NCBI RefSeq assembly: GCF_013870525.1
Contig: NZ_JACBXD010000002.1
Location: 1 to 64,000 of the forward strand
Direction: 5' to 3'
Length of the DNA stretch: 64,000 nucleotides
DNA from: Amycolatopsis pittospori
Lineage (GTDB): Bacteria; Actinomycetota; Actinomycetes; Mycobacteriales; Pseudonocardiaceae
The notes beneath the pieces were generated by a model. The model was not told where the DNA came from. It did no database searches and saw only the letters and a list, made by a program, of their open reading frames with translations. A program made the position numbers and the translations under genes. This document shows, piece after piece, positions 26,928 to 36,161 of the stretch (positions within the stretch are counted from its first letter, which is position 1; each line of letters starts with the position of its first letter).

Positions 26928-27731
26928 ATGGGTTCGTACGACCTTTCGGGCCGGAAAGCCCTGGTCACGGGTGGAGCGCAGGGTCTGGGGGCCGGAATGG
27001 CCGAGGCGCTCGCCCTGGCAGGCGCTTCGGTGGTCATCGGCGACGTGCAGGAGGATCTCGGGCGCGCCACCGCCGACGAGATCAAGCAGAAAGGCGCCAC
27101 CGCGAGCTTCGTCCGGCTCGACGTCACCGACGAGCAGAGCTGGGAGCAGGCGGTCGCCGCGGTGATCGACGAACTCGGCGGGCTGGACATCGTGGTGAAC
27201 AACGCCGGCGTCGAGATCACCGGGCTCGTCGCCGATCTCGACCCCGCAGACGTGCGCAAGATGCTCGAGGTCAACGTGCTGGGTACCGCGCTCGGCGTGA
27301 AGCACGCCTTCCGCGCGATGCGCCCCGGCGGTCCGGCCGGGGCCGGTGGCGCCGTGGTCAACATCGCCTCGGTCGCCGCGACCATCGCCTTCCCCGGTAT
27401 CGCCGGCTACTCCGCGACGAAGTCCGCGGTCGATCGCCTGACCAGGGTCGCCGCGATGGAGGCCGGAAAACTCGGCTACGGCGTGCGGGTCAACTGCGTC
27501 TACCCCGGTCTCGTGCCTACTCAGATGGGTAACCAGCTCGCGCAGGACGTGGTCGAGGTCGGCCTGTTCCCCAGCGTCGAGGAGGCCATCGGCGCGGTCA
27601 TCGCGCAGACACCGGCCGGGCGGCTGGGCGAGGTCTCGGACATGGCGGACGCCGTGGTCTTCCTCGCCTCCGACGCGGCTCGCTTCATCACCGGGGCCGG
27701 GCTCCCGGTCGACGGCGGCATGGGCATGTGA
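26928..27731 (+). CDS. SDR-family NAD(P)-dependent oxidoreductase
   Basis: 267-residue classical short-chain dehydrogenase: TGGAQGLGAG cofactor motif, GDVQ (Asp suggests NAD preference), NNAG, catalytic Ser in NIASVAA, YSATK with Tyr/Lys, and a C-terminal ITGAGLPVDGG. It oxidises or reduces an alcohol/ketone, substrate unknown. aaggagga precedes the ATG at 26928. First gene of a three-gene operon with 26- and 16-base gaps. Confidence 0.92.
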   Translation: MGSYDLSGRKALVTGGAQGLGAGMAEALALAGASVVIGDVQEDLGRATADEIKQKGATASFVRLDVTDEQSWEQAVAAVIDELGGLDIVVNNAGVEITGLVADLDPADVRKMLEVNVLGTALGVKHAFRAMRPGGPAGAGGAVVNIASVAATIAFPGIAGYSATKSAVDRLTRVAAMEAGKLGYGVRVNCVYPGLVPTQMGNQLAQDVVEVGLFPSVEEAIGAVIAQTPAGRLGEVSDMADAVVFLASDAARFITGAGLPVDGGMGM

Positions 27732-27757
27732 CCGGCACCGACCGAAAGGACTTTCCC

Positions 27758-28885
27758 ATGAGCACCCCCAAGCCCGTCGTGGTCTACGGCGCCTCCGGCT
27801 ACACCGGACGGCTGATCTGCGAATACCTGCGCGAGTACAACGTCCCGTTCATCGCCGCCGGCCGCGACAAGGCCCGCCTCCAGGAGGCGATCGACGGCGT
27901 TCCCGGCCTGGACACCGTCGACCACGAGGTCGTCGAGGTCTCGCACGACGTCGAAGCGCTCACCGAACTGTTCCGTGACGCCAAGGTCGTGTGCAACACC
28001 GTCGGCCCGTTCAGCGAATACGGCCATGAGGTCGTCGAAGCCTGTCTGCGCACCGGAACCCATTACCTCGACACCACCGGGGAACAGGACTGGCTGATCT
28101 CCTCCGAAGAACGCTACGGCGCGCAGATGGCGGAGAAGGGCCTGCTGCTCTCCCCCGGTATCGCGCAGATGTACACCACCGGCGAGATCGCGGCGAACCT
28201 GTGCCTCGAAACCCCTGGACTGGACACTTTGGACATCCTGGTGTTCTGGAAGGGTTATCCCACCGTCGCTTCCACGAAGACCATCCTCGTCAACGCCGCC
28301 TTGTCGGCCGCCTACTACCTCGAACAGAACGAGTATCAGCCCTGGCCGGCGGACGGCGGCCTGCAGGACGTCTCCGTTCCCGGCCACCACGAAACCGGCC
28401 TGGCCCTGCCGTGGGGCGGCACGTCGCATCCGGTCTGGTTCAAGAACGACGCCCGAGTGGCCAACGTGAAGGCCGTCGGCGGCGTCTTCGACCGCGCGCT
28501 CATGCAGGGGGTGCCGCAGATCGTCGCGGCCGTGCTGGAACAGGTGAAAGACCTGCCGCTGGAGGAAAAACTCCGCGTCCTGGCGGAACAGGCCGCCGCG
28601 GTGCGCGACGAGATGCCGCCGCGGGAGAACCAGCGGCTCAACACCTCGCTGGATTCGGTGCACGCCTCCGGCCCGCTCGGCCGCGCGCATTGCGTCATCC
28701 ACGGCACCTGCAACTACAAGCAGACCGGGCTGATGCAGGCCTACGCCGCCTATTCGCTCCTGCAGCAGCCGCCGAAACGCGCCGGGTTCGCCTCCGCCTG
28801 CCAGGCCTTCGGCCACCGCGAGCTGCTGGGCGTCCTGCGTGGCTTCGGGCTGGTTTCGAATCCGGTCCTGACCGTCCACAGCTGA
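27758..28885 (+). CDS. saccharopine dehydrogenase-like NAD(P)-binding protein
   Basis: 375 residues beginning KPVVVYGASGYTGRLICEYL, the saccharopine-dehydrogenase-family Rossmann fold; CNTVGPFSEYGHEVVEACL and HYLDTTGEQ are characteristic. In actinobacteria this group includes trans-acting enoyl reductases of lipid synthesis as well as true dehydrogenases, so the reaction is open. gaaaggac ribosome site. Middle gene of the TetR-controlled operon. Confidence 0.85.
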   Translation: MSTPKPVVVYGASGYTGRLICEYLREYNVPFIAAGRDKARLQEAIDGVPGLDTVDHEVVEVSHDVEALTELFRDAKVVCNTVGPFSEYGHEVVEACLRTGTHYLDTTGEQDWLISSEERYGAQMAEKGLLLSPGIAQMYTTGEIAANLCLETPGLDTLDILVFWKGYPTVASTKTILVNAALSAAYYLEQNEYQPWPADGGLQDVSVPGHHETGLALPWGGTSHPVWFKNDARVANVKAVGGVFDRALMQGVPQIVAAVLEQVKDLPLEEKLRVLAEQAAAVRDEMPPRENQRLNTSLDSVHASGPLGRAHCVIHGTCNYKQTGLMQAYAAYSLLQQPPKRAGFASACQAFGHRELLGVLRGFGLVSNPVLTVHS

Positions 28886-28901
28886 CCGGAAGGACGAGCG
28901 C

Positions 28902-30440
28902 GTGCGATTGACCGACTATCTCGACAAGGGCGCTTCCCTCGATCCGGCGGCACCGTGCCTCACCATGGGCGGGAAATCCCTGAGCTACGGCGACGTCCGG
29001 GAACTCTCGTGGCGGGTGGGGCGGGCACTGGACAGGTCCGGCATCGGCCCCGGTGACAAGGTGGCGATCCTGTCCGGCAACGACCCCGTGTCGTTCGGCT
29101 GTGTCTTCGGCATCAGCCGGGCCGGCGCGGTGTGGTGCCCGGTCAACCCTCGCAACGAAGCGGCCGAGAACAGCGAACTGCTCGACCTGTTCGACTGCAC
29201 CTGCCTGCTGGTGCAGGAGTCGTTCGCACCGCTCGTCTCCAAGATCCTTCCCCGGTTGCCGAAGCTGACCACTGTGGTCTGTCTCGACGGCTCGATGCCC
29301 GGCGCCGTCCCGTTCTCCGACTGGCTCGACGGCGCCGGCACCGAGCCGTGGGAGGCGACGCCGCCGGACGACATGGTCATGCTCGTCGGCACCGGCGGGA
29401 CCACCGGTCACCCCAAGGCGGTGATGCTCAGCGGTACCAACGTCGAGACGATGTCCGCGCTCACGCTGATGAGCTACCCGTTCACCGGGCGGCCGCGGTA
29501 CCTGGCGCTGGCACCGCTCACGCACGCGGCGGGTGTGCTGTGCTTCCCGGTGCTGACCCTCGGCGGCGAGATCGTGATCATGCCGTCGCCGGATCTCGGC
29601 GAATTCCTCGCGCTGGTGGAACGCCGCCGGATCACGCACACCTTCCTGCCGCCGACGCTGATCTACCTGATGCTCGACAATCCGGCGCTGGCGGACAGTG
29701 ATCTCTCGTCGCTGCAATGCCTCTGGTACGGCGCGGCACCGATGTCGGCCACCAAGCTCGCCGAGGCGATCACCCGGATCGGCCCGGTCTTCGGGCAGCT
29801 GTTCGGCCAGAGCGAAGCCCCCATGATGATCTCCACCCTCTCCCCCGCCGATCACGTCCACGCCGACGGAACCCTTGCCCACGAGCGGTTCACGTCCGCC
29901 GGCAGGCCCACACCGCTCACGCAGGTCGCGATCATGTCCGAGTCGGGCGAGTTGCTCCCGCTCGGCGAACGCGGCGAGATCGTCGTCCGCGGCTCGCTGG
30001 TGATGCTCGGCTACTACAAGAATCCCGCCGCGACGGCGGAAGCGGGCGCGCACGGCTGGCACCACACCGGGGACATCGGTTTCCTCGACAAGGACGGCTA
30101 CCTCTTCATCGTCGACCGCGCCAAGGACATGATCATCACGGGCGGCTTCAACGTCTATTCGGCCGAAGTCGAGCAAGCCCTCATGGCCCACCCCGCGGTG
30201 CAGGACTGCGCCGTGATCGGCCTGCCGCACGAGAAATGGGGTGAGCAGATCACCGCCGTCGTCCAGCTCCACACCGGCGAAACCGCCCCGGCCGACGAAC
30301 TCCGCGCGACGGTCAAGGAACGGCTGGGCAGCGTCAAGACCCCGAAACAGGTCCTGATCTGGCCGGATCTGCCCCGCTCCAAGATCGGCAAGGTGCTCAA
30401 GACCGAGATCCGGAAACAGTTGCTGGACGACGGCGCCTAG
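28902..30440 (+). CDS. AMP-forming acyl-CoA synthetase (fatty-acid--CoA ligase family)
   Basis: 512 residues of the ANL superfamily: VGTGGTTGHPKAVM phosphate loop, YGAAPMS, HHTGDIGFLDKDGYLFIVDRAKDMI hinge and C-terminal PRSKIGKVLK with the adenylating Lys. It activates a carboxylic acid to acyl-CoA. GTG start 28902 after ggaagga. With the SDR and saccharopine-DH-like proteins it suggests stepwise oxidation and CoA activation of a lipid or isoprenoid. It ends 13 bases from the convergent aldehyde dehydrogenase. Confidence 0.92.
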   Translation: MRLTDYLDKGASLDPAAPCLTMGGKSLSYGDVRELSWRVGRALDRSGIGPGDKVAILSGNDPVSFGCVFGISRAGAVWCPVNPRNEAAENSELLDLFDCTCLLVQESFAPLVSKILPRLPKLTTVVCLDGSMPGAVPFSDWLDGAGTEPWEATPPDDMVMLVGTGGTTGHPKAVMLSGTNVETMSALTLMSYPFTGRPRYLALAPLTHAAGVLCFPVLTLGGEIVIMPSPDLGEFLALVERRRITHTFLPPTLIYLMLDNPALADSDLSSLQCLWYGAAPMSATKLAEAITRIGPVFGQLFGQSEAPMMISTLSPADHVHADGTLAHERFTSAGRPTPLTQVAIMSESGELLPLGERGEIVVRGSLVMLGYYKNPAATAEAGAHGWHHTGDIGFLDKDGYLFIVDRAKDMIITGGFNVYSAEVEQALMAHPAVQDCAVIGLPHEKWGEQITAVVQLHTGETAPADELRATVKERLGSVKTPKQVLIWPDLPRSKIGKVLKTEIRKQLLDDGA

Positions 30441-30453
30441 CGCTGGGCGAGTT

Positions 30454-32028
30454 CTAGCGGATCCGGAAGCGCCGCATCATCTTCAACCCGGAAAGCATGC
30501 CTTCGACGTACTTTTCGTAGGCCTGACCGGGCCGGGGGCCCATGACCTGCTTCTTGAGCACCGCCATGTTCTTGACGTCGGTGTACTTGAGCAGCCCCTG
30601 GTCACCGTGACGGGCGCCGACCCCGGAGCTCTTGACCCCGCCGGACGGCGTTCCCTTCGAGGCGTAGGCGGTGGCGAGGATGTCGTTGATGTTGACGTTG
30701 CCCGACTCGATACGCGCGGCCACGGCCCGGGCGGCGGCGATGTCGGTGCCCCAGACCGAGGCGTTGAGGCCGTAGTCGGTGTCGTTGGCGAGCGCCACGG
30801 CTTCGTCGACGGTGCGGTACTTGTGCAGTGCGACAACGGGTCCGAAGGTTTCGGTGACGCCGCAGAGCATGTCCTTGGTGACGCCTTCGAGGATCGTCGG
30901 CTCGAAGAAGGCCGGACCGAGATCGGGCCGGGGTTTGCCTCCACAAAGGACGGTGGCGCCCTTCTCGACGGCGTCGTCCACATGCGACTTGACGCGGCGC
31001 ATGTGGTCGACGGAGACGAGCGATCCCATCTCGGGGCCGAAGTCGTAGGCGGCGCGGACGTCGAGCGCCCCGGCCTTGGCCACGTACGCCTTCTTGAACT
31101 CGTCGTAGCGGGATTCCGGCAGGTAGATCCGCTCGATGTGCATGCAGATCTGGCCGGTGTTGCCGAAGGCGCCGAAGATCGCGCCCTGCGCGGCCTCGGC
31201 CAGGTCGGCGTCCTCCAGCACGATCATCGGGTTCTTGCCGCCGAGTTCGAGGCAGCAGCCGATGAGGTTCTTGCCCGCCCGTTCGCCGATCACCCGGCCG
31301 GTGGCCGTGGAGCCGGTGAACATGACGTAGTCGGCGTGATCGATCAGCGTGGGGCCGACGTCCGGGCCCTCACCGCACACCACCTGGAACAAGCCCTTCG
31401 GCAGGCCGGCCTCTTCCAGCAGCTGGACGCCGTAGAGCGGCGACAGCGCCGTTTTGTTGTCCGGCTTCAGCACGACCGCGTTGCCGGCCATCAGCGCCGG
31501 GATGGCGTCGGAAATCCCGGTGGCGAAGGGAAAGTTCCACGGCGCGATGATGCCGACGACACCCTTGGGCTGCCGGATCTCGGTCGACGTCGTCAGGAAC
31601 GGCACCGGACCGCCGCGTTTGGCCGGCGCCAGCAGTTTGGCGGCCCGCTTCAGGTAATGGCTCATCACCATCGACGGGTCGCAGGTCTCCTCGATCGCCA
31701 TCCGCCGGTTCTTGCCGCTCTCGACCTGGATGAGATCGGTGACGGTCGACGCGTTACCGATGAAGAGCGCGTGCGCCCGCTTGAACACCTCCAGCCGCTG
31801 CTTGAGCGGCGTCGCGGCCCACTTCTCCTGCGCGGCGCGCGCGGTCGCGAACGCCTGCTCGATGTCGGACGGCGTCGACTGCGGCAGCTCGACGAGCAGA
31901 TCCCCGGTGTAGACCTCGGTGAGTTTCCATGCCTCGCCGGACGAACCCGGCACTCTCTCGACGAGCCGTCGCAGGAACGCGTCGGTCGTCGACGCCGGGC
32001 GGGTGAGCGCGAGCGGGGTGACGGTCAT
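30454..32028 (-). CDS. aldehyde dehydrogenase (succinate-semialdehyde-type ALDH)
   Basis: 524 residues. GIIAPWNFPFATGI, LELGGKNP (catalytic Glu), GNTGQICMHIERIYL (catalytic Cys) and a C-terminal SSGVGARHGDQGLL are ALDH landmarks. NAD(P)-dependent oxidation of an aldehyde to its acid. Located 13 bases after the GMC oxidoreductase on the same strand: alcohol to aldehyde to acid in one operon. Confidence 0.93.
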   Translation of the reverse strand: MTVTPLALTRPASTTDAFLRRLVERVPGSSGEAWKLTEVYTGDLLVELPQSTPSDIEQAFATARAAQEKWAATPLKQRLEVFKRAHALFIGNASTVTDLIQVESGKNRRMAIEETCDPSMVMSHYLKRAAKLLAPAKRGGPVPFLTTSTEIRQPKGVVGIIAPWNFPFATGISDAIPALMAGNAVVLKPDNKTALSPLYGVQLLEEAGLPKGLFQVVCGEGPDVGPTLIDHADYVMFTGSTATGRVIGERAGKNLIGCCLELGGKNPMIVLEDADLAEAAQGAIFGAFGNTGQICMHIERIYLPESRYDEFKKAYVAKAGALDVRAAYDFGPEMGSLVSVDHMRRVKSHVDDAVEKGATVLCGGKPRPDLGPAFFEPTILEGVTKDMLCGVTETFGPVVALHKYRTVDEAVALANDTDYGLNASVWGTDIAAARAVAARIESGNVNINDILATAYASKGTPSGGVKSSGVGARHGDQGLLKYTDVKNMAVLKKQVMGPRPGQAYEKYVEGMLSGLKMMRRFRIR

Positions 32029-32041
32029 GGCCCTCTTTCCG

Positions 32042-33670
32042 TCAGTTGTCCGAGAGGACGAGCTGCGCGCCCATCTCGCCGATCATGATGGCGGGCGCGT
32101 TGGTGTTGCCGCCGGTGATCGACGGCATGATCGAGGCGTCGCAGACCCGGAGTCCGTCGATGCCGCGGACCTTGAGATCGGGACCGACGACCGCGAGCTC
32201 GTCGACACCCATCCGGCAGGTGCCGACGCCGTGGTAGACCGACGTCGCGCGATTCAGGATCGCGTCACGCAGTTCCTGGCCCCGCAGTCCCTTGCCGGGG
32301 TGGAGCTCCTGTTTGATCGAACCCCGGAACGCCTTCGACGCGAAGATCTCGCGCGCCATCTCCGACCCCTCGCCGAGTACTTCGAGGTCGGCCGGGTCGG
32401 ACAGGTACTGGGGGTCGATCAGCGGCGCCGCCGTGGGGTCGGCCGACGCGAGCCGGAGCGTGCCACGGCTCTTCGGGTAGATCAGCGTGGTCAGCACGGT
32501 GAGCGCCGGGCGTTTGTCGACGTCGTGCCGGATCGGCGCGTCCTGGTTGGGCGTCACGTACGCCCACGGCAGGAGGTGCAGCTGGAGGTCGGGAACGTCG
32601 GTGGCCTGGGACGTCTTGAGGAACGCGACCGCCTCGAAGACCGAGTTCGCCAGGAACGTGGTCCCGGGCTTGAGGAGTTCCCTGACGAGGCCGCGCGCGA
32701 AGTACGGCGGTGTGCCCTTGTTCTTGCTCGACGACGCGGTGAAGGTCAGCGCGTGGAACATGTGGTCGTGGAGGTTGTCGCCGACCGGCAGGTCCGCGAG
32801 CACGTCGATGCCGTGCTCCCTCAGGTGCTCGGCGTGGCCGATGCCGGACAGCATGAGCAGCTGAGCGGAGCCGACGAATCCGGCCGAGAGGATGACCTCC
32901 TTGCCTGCGCGCAGGGTGCGCAGGGTCCCGTCCGCGTCGACGACCTCGACCCCGACGGCGCGGCCGTTCTCGATCACGACCTTCTTCGCCAGTACTCCGG
33001 ACTGCACCTCCAGCGTTCGGGGCGCGAGATGGTGGACGTAACCGCGTGAGGCGCTGTAGCGGAGGCCGTCGGCGGCGTTCTGCTGCATCCGGCTGACGCC
33101 CTCTTGCGACTCGGCGTTGTAGTCGTCGAGGACCTCGCAGCCGATCGCGTCGGAGGTCGCTTCGAGGAACTGCAGCGTCCCCTCCTGGGGGATCTTGTTG
33201 CGGGTGACCCGGATCGGCCCGCCCGCGCCCCGGAACGCGTTCTCGCCGTCCTCGAAGTCCTCCATCCGCTTGTAGGCGGCGTTGACGCTGTCGGCGTCCC
33301 AGCCCTTGTTGCCCTCGGCGGCCCACGAGTCGAAGTTGGCGCGGTTGCCGCGGACGTAGACCATGCCGTTGATGGAACTGGAGCCGCCGACCACCTTGCC
33401 GCGCGGCACCGGCATCCGGCGATCGAGAACGTGTTTCTGCGGCACCGAGTAGTAGCCCCAGTCGAAGGGCTTCTTGAGCTGGGGCACCGCGTGCATCGGG
33501 CCGACCAGCCCCGGCTTCTTGACGAGCATCTTCTCGTCACTCTTGCCCGCTTCGAGCATGATCACGCTGGCACCCGACTCGGCCAGCCTGCCTGCGATCG
33601 CGGCCCCCGAACTGCCCGATCCGACGACCACGTAGTCGGCCTCGTCGCCGCGCGGCGCCCTTTTCGCCAT
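32042..33670 (-). CDS. GMC-family FAD-dependent alcohol oxidoreductase
   Basis: 542 residues: N-terminal VVVGSGSSGAAIAGRLAE dinucleotide motif, LEAGKSD, VPRGKVVGGSSSINGMVYVRG (GMC signature 1), SAGFVGSAQLLMLSGIG (signature 2) and C-terminal YHGVGTCRMG with the catalytic His, then GLRVCDASIMPSITGGNTNAP. It oxidises an alcohol, as choline dehydrogenase relatives do. gaggagcgg precedes the ATG at 33668-33670. A KstR-like dyad sits in its promoter. Confidence 0.93.
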   Translation of the reverse strand: MAKRAPRGDEADYVVVGSGSSGAAIAGRLAESGASVIMLEAGKSDEKMLVKKPGLVGPMHAVPQLKKPFDWGYYSVPQKHVLDRRMPVPRGKVVGGSSSINGMVYVRGNRANFDSWAAEGNKGWDADSVNAAYKRMEDFEDGENAFRGAGGPIRVTRNKIPQEGTLQFLEATSDAIGCEVLDDYNAESQEGVSRMQQNAADGLRYSASRGYVHHLAPRTLEVQSGVLAKKVVIENGRAVGVEVVDADGTLRTLRAGKEVILSAGFVGSAQLLMLSGIGHAEHLREHGIDVLADLPVGDNLHDHMFHALTFTASSSKNKGTPPYFARGLVRELLKPGTTFLANSVFEAVAFLKTSQATDVPDLQLHLLPWAYVTPNQDAPIRHDVDKRPALTVLTTLIYPKSRGTLRLASADPTAAPLIDPQYLSDPADLEVLGEGSEMAREIFASKAFRGSIKQELHPGKGLRGQELRDAILNRATSVYHGVGTCRMGVDELAVVGPDLKVRGIDGLRVCDASIMPSITGGNTNAPAIMIGEMGAQLVLSDN

Positions 33671-33695
33671 TTCCGCTCCTCGGTCCGCCCGCCAC

Positions 33696-33723
33696 CCAGA
33701 ACTGTAACCTGTTCTAGTTCTGG
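33696..33723. promoter_or_regulatory. KstR-like TetR operator upstream of GMC oxidoreductase
   Basis: Outer arms ccagaact (33696-33703) and agttctgg (33716-33723) are perfect. The inner TGTAACCTGTTCTA (33703-33716) fits the KstR pattern TnnAACnnGTTnnA. A TATACG -10 candidate on the minus strand (33733-33728) would put the operator over the transcription start. Confidence 0.6.
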
Positions 33724-33733
33724 TCACCGTATA

Positions 33734-33753
33734 GCGGAACCACCCGGTTCCGC
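33734..33753. promoter_or_regulatory. second inverted repeat in GMC promoter region
   Basis: gcggaacc (33734-33741) / ggttccgc (33746-33753) with a 4-base loop, about where the -35 region of the GMC promoter should be. Confidence 0.35.
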
Positions 33754-33770
33754 AATGGCGCCCTCGGACG

Positions 33771-33812
33771 CGACCGGGGCGGCCCCTCCTCGCGGAGAGG
33801 CCGCCCCGGTCG
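33771..33812 (-). terminator. terminator of LLM oxidoreductase gene
   Basis: Perfect 14-bp arms cgaccggggcggcc (33771-33784) and ggccgccccggtcg (33799-33812), 15 bases after the stop of the gene at 33827. Confidence 0.7.
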
Positions 33813-33826
33813 TCCGGTGCCCGACG

Positions 33827-34666
33827 TCAGCGCAGCGGTTCGAGCGCCTTCGCCAGCGGCTCCAGCACGGCAGGCGTATGCGGCGGCGGCAGGTAGACGA
33901 TCGCCAGGTCGAGGCCCACCTCACCGAGGGCTTCGGCGTCCGCGGCGACCTTGGCGTAGTCGTTGTCCGCCCCGAGCCGGACGTGCGCGGACAAGGTGAT
34001 CTCGCTCGGGTCCCGGCCGATGTCCGCGCAATGGCGATGCAGCACGTCACGCTTGTGGGCGAACTCCTCGGGTGTGCCGCCCACGAAGTTCCAGTGCTGG
34101 GCGTACTTCGCGGTCGTGCGCAAGGTCCGCTTCTCGCCGCTGCCACCGATGCAGATCGGCGGATGCGGCTTCTGCACGCCTTTCGGCTCGCAACGCGCCT
34201 CGGTCAGCTGGTAGTGCTGCCCCTGGAACGTGGTGGTCTCCTGGGTCAGCAGTCCGACGAGGACCTCGCAGCCCTCCTCGAACCGGTCGCTGCGGTCCTT
34301 GATCGAACCGAGTTCCATGCCGTACGCGCCGGACTCCTCTTCGTTCCAGCCCGCGCCGATCCCGATTTCCAGCCGTCCGCCGGAAACGATGTCGAGCGTC
34401 GCGGCCATGTTCGCGAGCAGCGCCGGGTGACGGTAATGGATCCCGCTGACCAGCGTGCCCAGCCGCAGTCGCTTCGTGGCCTGGGCGAGGGCGGTGAGCG
34501 TGACCCACCCTTCCAGGCACGGACCGGTCGAATCCGAGAAAATGGGATAGAAGTGATCGAAGGTCCAGCCGGATTCGAAGAGCTCGATCTCGTCGGCGGC
34601 CTGCCAGACCGCGAGCATGTCGGCCCAAACGGTGTCCTGGGGCGAGGTCTTGATGGCGAATCGCAT
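33827..34666 (-). CDS. LLM-class F420-dependent oxidoreductase
   Basis: 279 residues starting MRFAIKTSPQDTVWADML, the usual opening of this F420 subfamily; GGRLEIGIGAGWNEEESGAYGMELG and ICIGGSGEKRTLRTTAKYAQHWNF are the F420/TIM-barrel segments. Predicted F420-dependent dehydrogenase or reductase, substrate unknown. A GTG two codons upstream is an alternative start. A short perfect dyad (34682-34698) lies just upstream. Confidence 0.87.
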   Translation of the reverse strand: MRFAIKTSPQDTVWADMLAVWQAADEIELFESGWTFDHFYPIFSDSTGPCLEGWVTLTALAQATKRLRLGTLVSGIHYRHPALLANMAATLDIVSGGRLEIGIGAGWNEEESGAYGMELGSIKDRSDRFEEGCEVLVGLLTQETTTFQGQHYQLTEARCEPKGVQKPHPPICIGGSGEKRTLRTTAKYAQHWNFVGGTPEEFAHKRDVLHRHCADIGRDPSEITLSAHVRLGADNDYAKVAADAEALGEVGLDLAIVYLPPPHTPAVLEPLAKALEPLR

Positions 34667-34681
34667 GATCACGATCGTAAA

Positions 34682-34698
34682 CCTGGAGTTCCTCCAGG
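34682..34698. promoter_or_regulatory. operator-like dyad upstream of LLM gene
   Basis: cctggag (34682-34688) ttc ctccagg (34692-34698): perfect 7-bp arms, 16 bases from the start codon. Probably a repressor site. Confidence 0.45.
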
Positions 34699-34848
34699 CG
34701 GGACGCCGAAATCACCGCACGTGCACGGCCACCACACGATCAGGTCCGCCGACGGCACCAGCGGGTCGACCTGTCGCCGAGACCTATCGGCGATCTCGAT
34801 CATCGCCCTACCGTCGAAAGACCGTTGCACCGAAAGGAAAACACCATC

Positions 34849-35190
34849 ATGCGCCTTCGCACCGTCGTGCTCTCCCTCACCAGTGCCGCCGCCCTGTTCC
34901 TGACCCTTCCCGGCACGGCCTCCGCCTCGGAAGGCGAATTCACCTACCGCTATTTCGACGCGGACGGGGAAATCCAAATCGGTGCCCTGATCGATCCGCC
35001 GAGTGGGGAATGCATCGAGATTCCCGAGATCGCCGACTGGGACGTCGACGCCTTCCGGCCGCGCAACGACACCGATTCGCGTGCGGTGGTGTTCCGGGGC
35101 AACGACTGCGACGGGGACTACTTCTCCCTGCGCCCCTTCGGCGGCCGCGGGTCCGACAGGCTCGCGCTGCGCTCGGTGATCTTCAGCTAG
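34849..35190 (+). CDS. small secreted protein, 113 residues
   Basis: Signal peptide (1-about 26, ending ASASE), then an 87-residue mature domain rich in Asp/Arg with a single Cys pair (GECIE and NDCDG) that can form a disulfide. gaaaggaaa precedes the ATG. No enzymatic motif; similar small secreted proteins are common in Streptomyces-like genomes without known function. It overlaps the convergent NmrA-like gene by 8 bases. Confidence 0.7.
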   Translation: MRLRTVVLSLTSAAALFLTLPGTASASEGEFTYRYFDADGEIQIGALIDPPSGECIEIPEIADWDVDAFRPRNDTDSRAVVFRGNDCDGDYFSLRPFGGRGSDRLALRSVIFS

Positions 35191-36061
35191 CCACGGCCGG
35201 CTTGAGCACGTCCTCGCACCACTGACGAAAAGTCGTCGGCGTGGTGGCCTCGGGCGTCCGCGGCTGAACGTTGTCGAGCCCGGCCTCCTTGGCGGCCATC
35301 ATGTCGACCATGCCCTGGGCCACCGCCTCGGACCGCCCGATCGCGAGTTGCTGCTCGCGAACGGCCTCCATGGGGATCCGCTGGTAGCGGACGGGCCGCC
35401 CGAGCACGTCGGACATGATCTCCGCCAGATCATGCTGGGACAGATCCTCCGGGCCGAGCACCGGGACGTCGGCCACGCCGCCCCACGACGAGTCGAGCAG
35501 CAGCCGGGCGGCGGCCGCGGCGATGTCGCGGTTGGCGCAGGTCGGCGCCTTGAGGTCACCCGACAGCGGCCCGAAGAAGACCCCGTCGTCGACGATCGAC
35601 TTGGCCTGCCACAGCAGGTTGTCCATGAACGAGGGCATCACCAGTGCCCGGTAGTTCACGCCGGACGCACCGATCAGCTCGTCCATGGCCAGCGACGCCG
35701 ACACGTGTCCGGCGTTCTCCGCGGTGCCGCGGCCGAGGGCCGAGATGCCGACCACCCGCTCGACACCCCGGTTCTCGAAGGCTTCACAGGCCGGCCGGGT
35801 GAAGTCCACGAAGGCGGCTTCCAAGCTCTCGGCGCGGGGGTCCGCGGCCGCGAGCCAGAACACGGCGTCGGCGCCGTCGAAGGCCTGGTCGACGACGTCG
35901 CGGTCGCCGTGCGAGCCCTTGACGACCTCGACGCGCTCACGGACGTGGTCGGCGAGCCGGGCGGGATCTCGGGCGATCACGCGGACCGGCTCGCCACCCT
36001 CGATGAGCCTGCCGAGGACCTGGCTGCCGATCTGTCCGGTCGGTGTGGTGACGACGATCAT
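35183..36061 (-). CDS. NmrA-like NAD(P)H-binding protein
   Basis: 292 residues: MIVVTTPTGQIGSQVLGRLIEGG is the atypical SDR (NmrA/HSCARG) nucleotide-binding loop, followed by RVIARDPARL and the VFWLAA segment. No SDR Tyr-Lys pair is evident, as usual for redox-sensing or quinone-reductase-like members. Divergent from a LysR gene 100 bases away, which likely controls it. Confidence 0.85.
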   Translation of the reverse strand: MIVVTTPTGQIGSQVLGRLIEGGEPVRVIARDPARLADHVRERVEVVKGSHGDRDVVDQAFDGADAVFWLAAADPRAESLEAAFVDFTRPACEAFENRGVERVVGISALGRGTAENAGHVSASLAMDELIGASGVNYRALVMPSFMDNLLWQAKSIVDDGVFFGPLSGDLKAPTCANRDIAAAAARLLLDSSWGGVADVPVLGPEDLSQHDLAEIMSDVLGRPVRYQRIPMEAVREQQLAIGRSEAVAQGMVDMMAAKEAGLDNVQPRTPEATTPTTFRQWCEDVLKPAVAS

Positions 36062-36161
36062 GAAAGCTCCATGCGTAGAGAGGATTTCGACGTCACCGAG
36101 TCAATCCGCGACAGCCTCCGAGCTGAAGGACCGGATCGGGCGCCATTGATACCCTGGCGAT

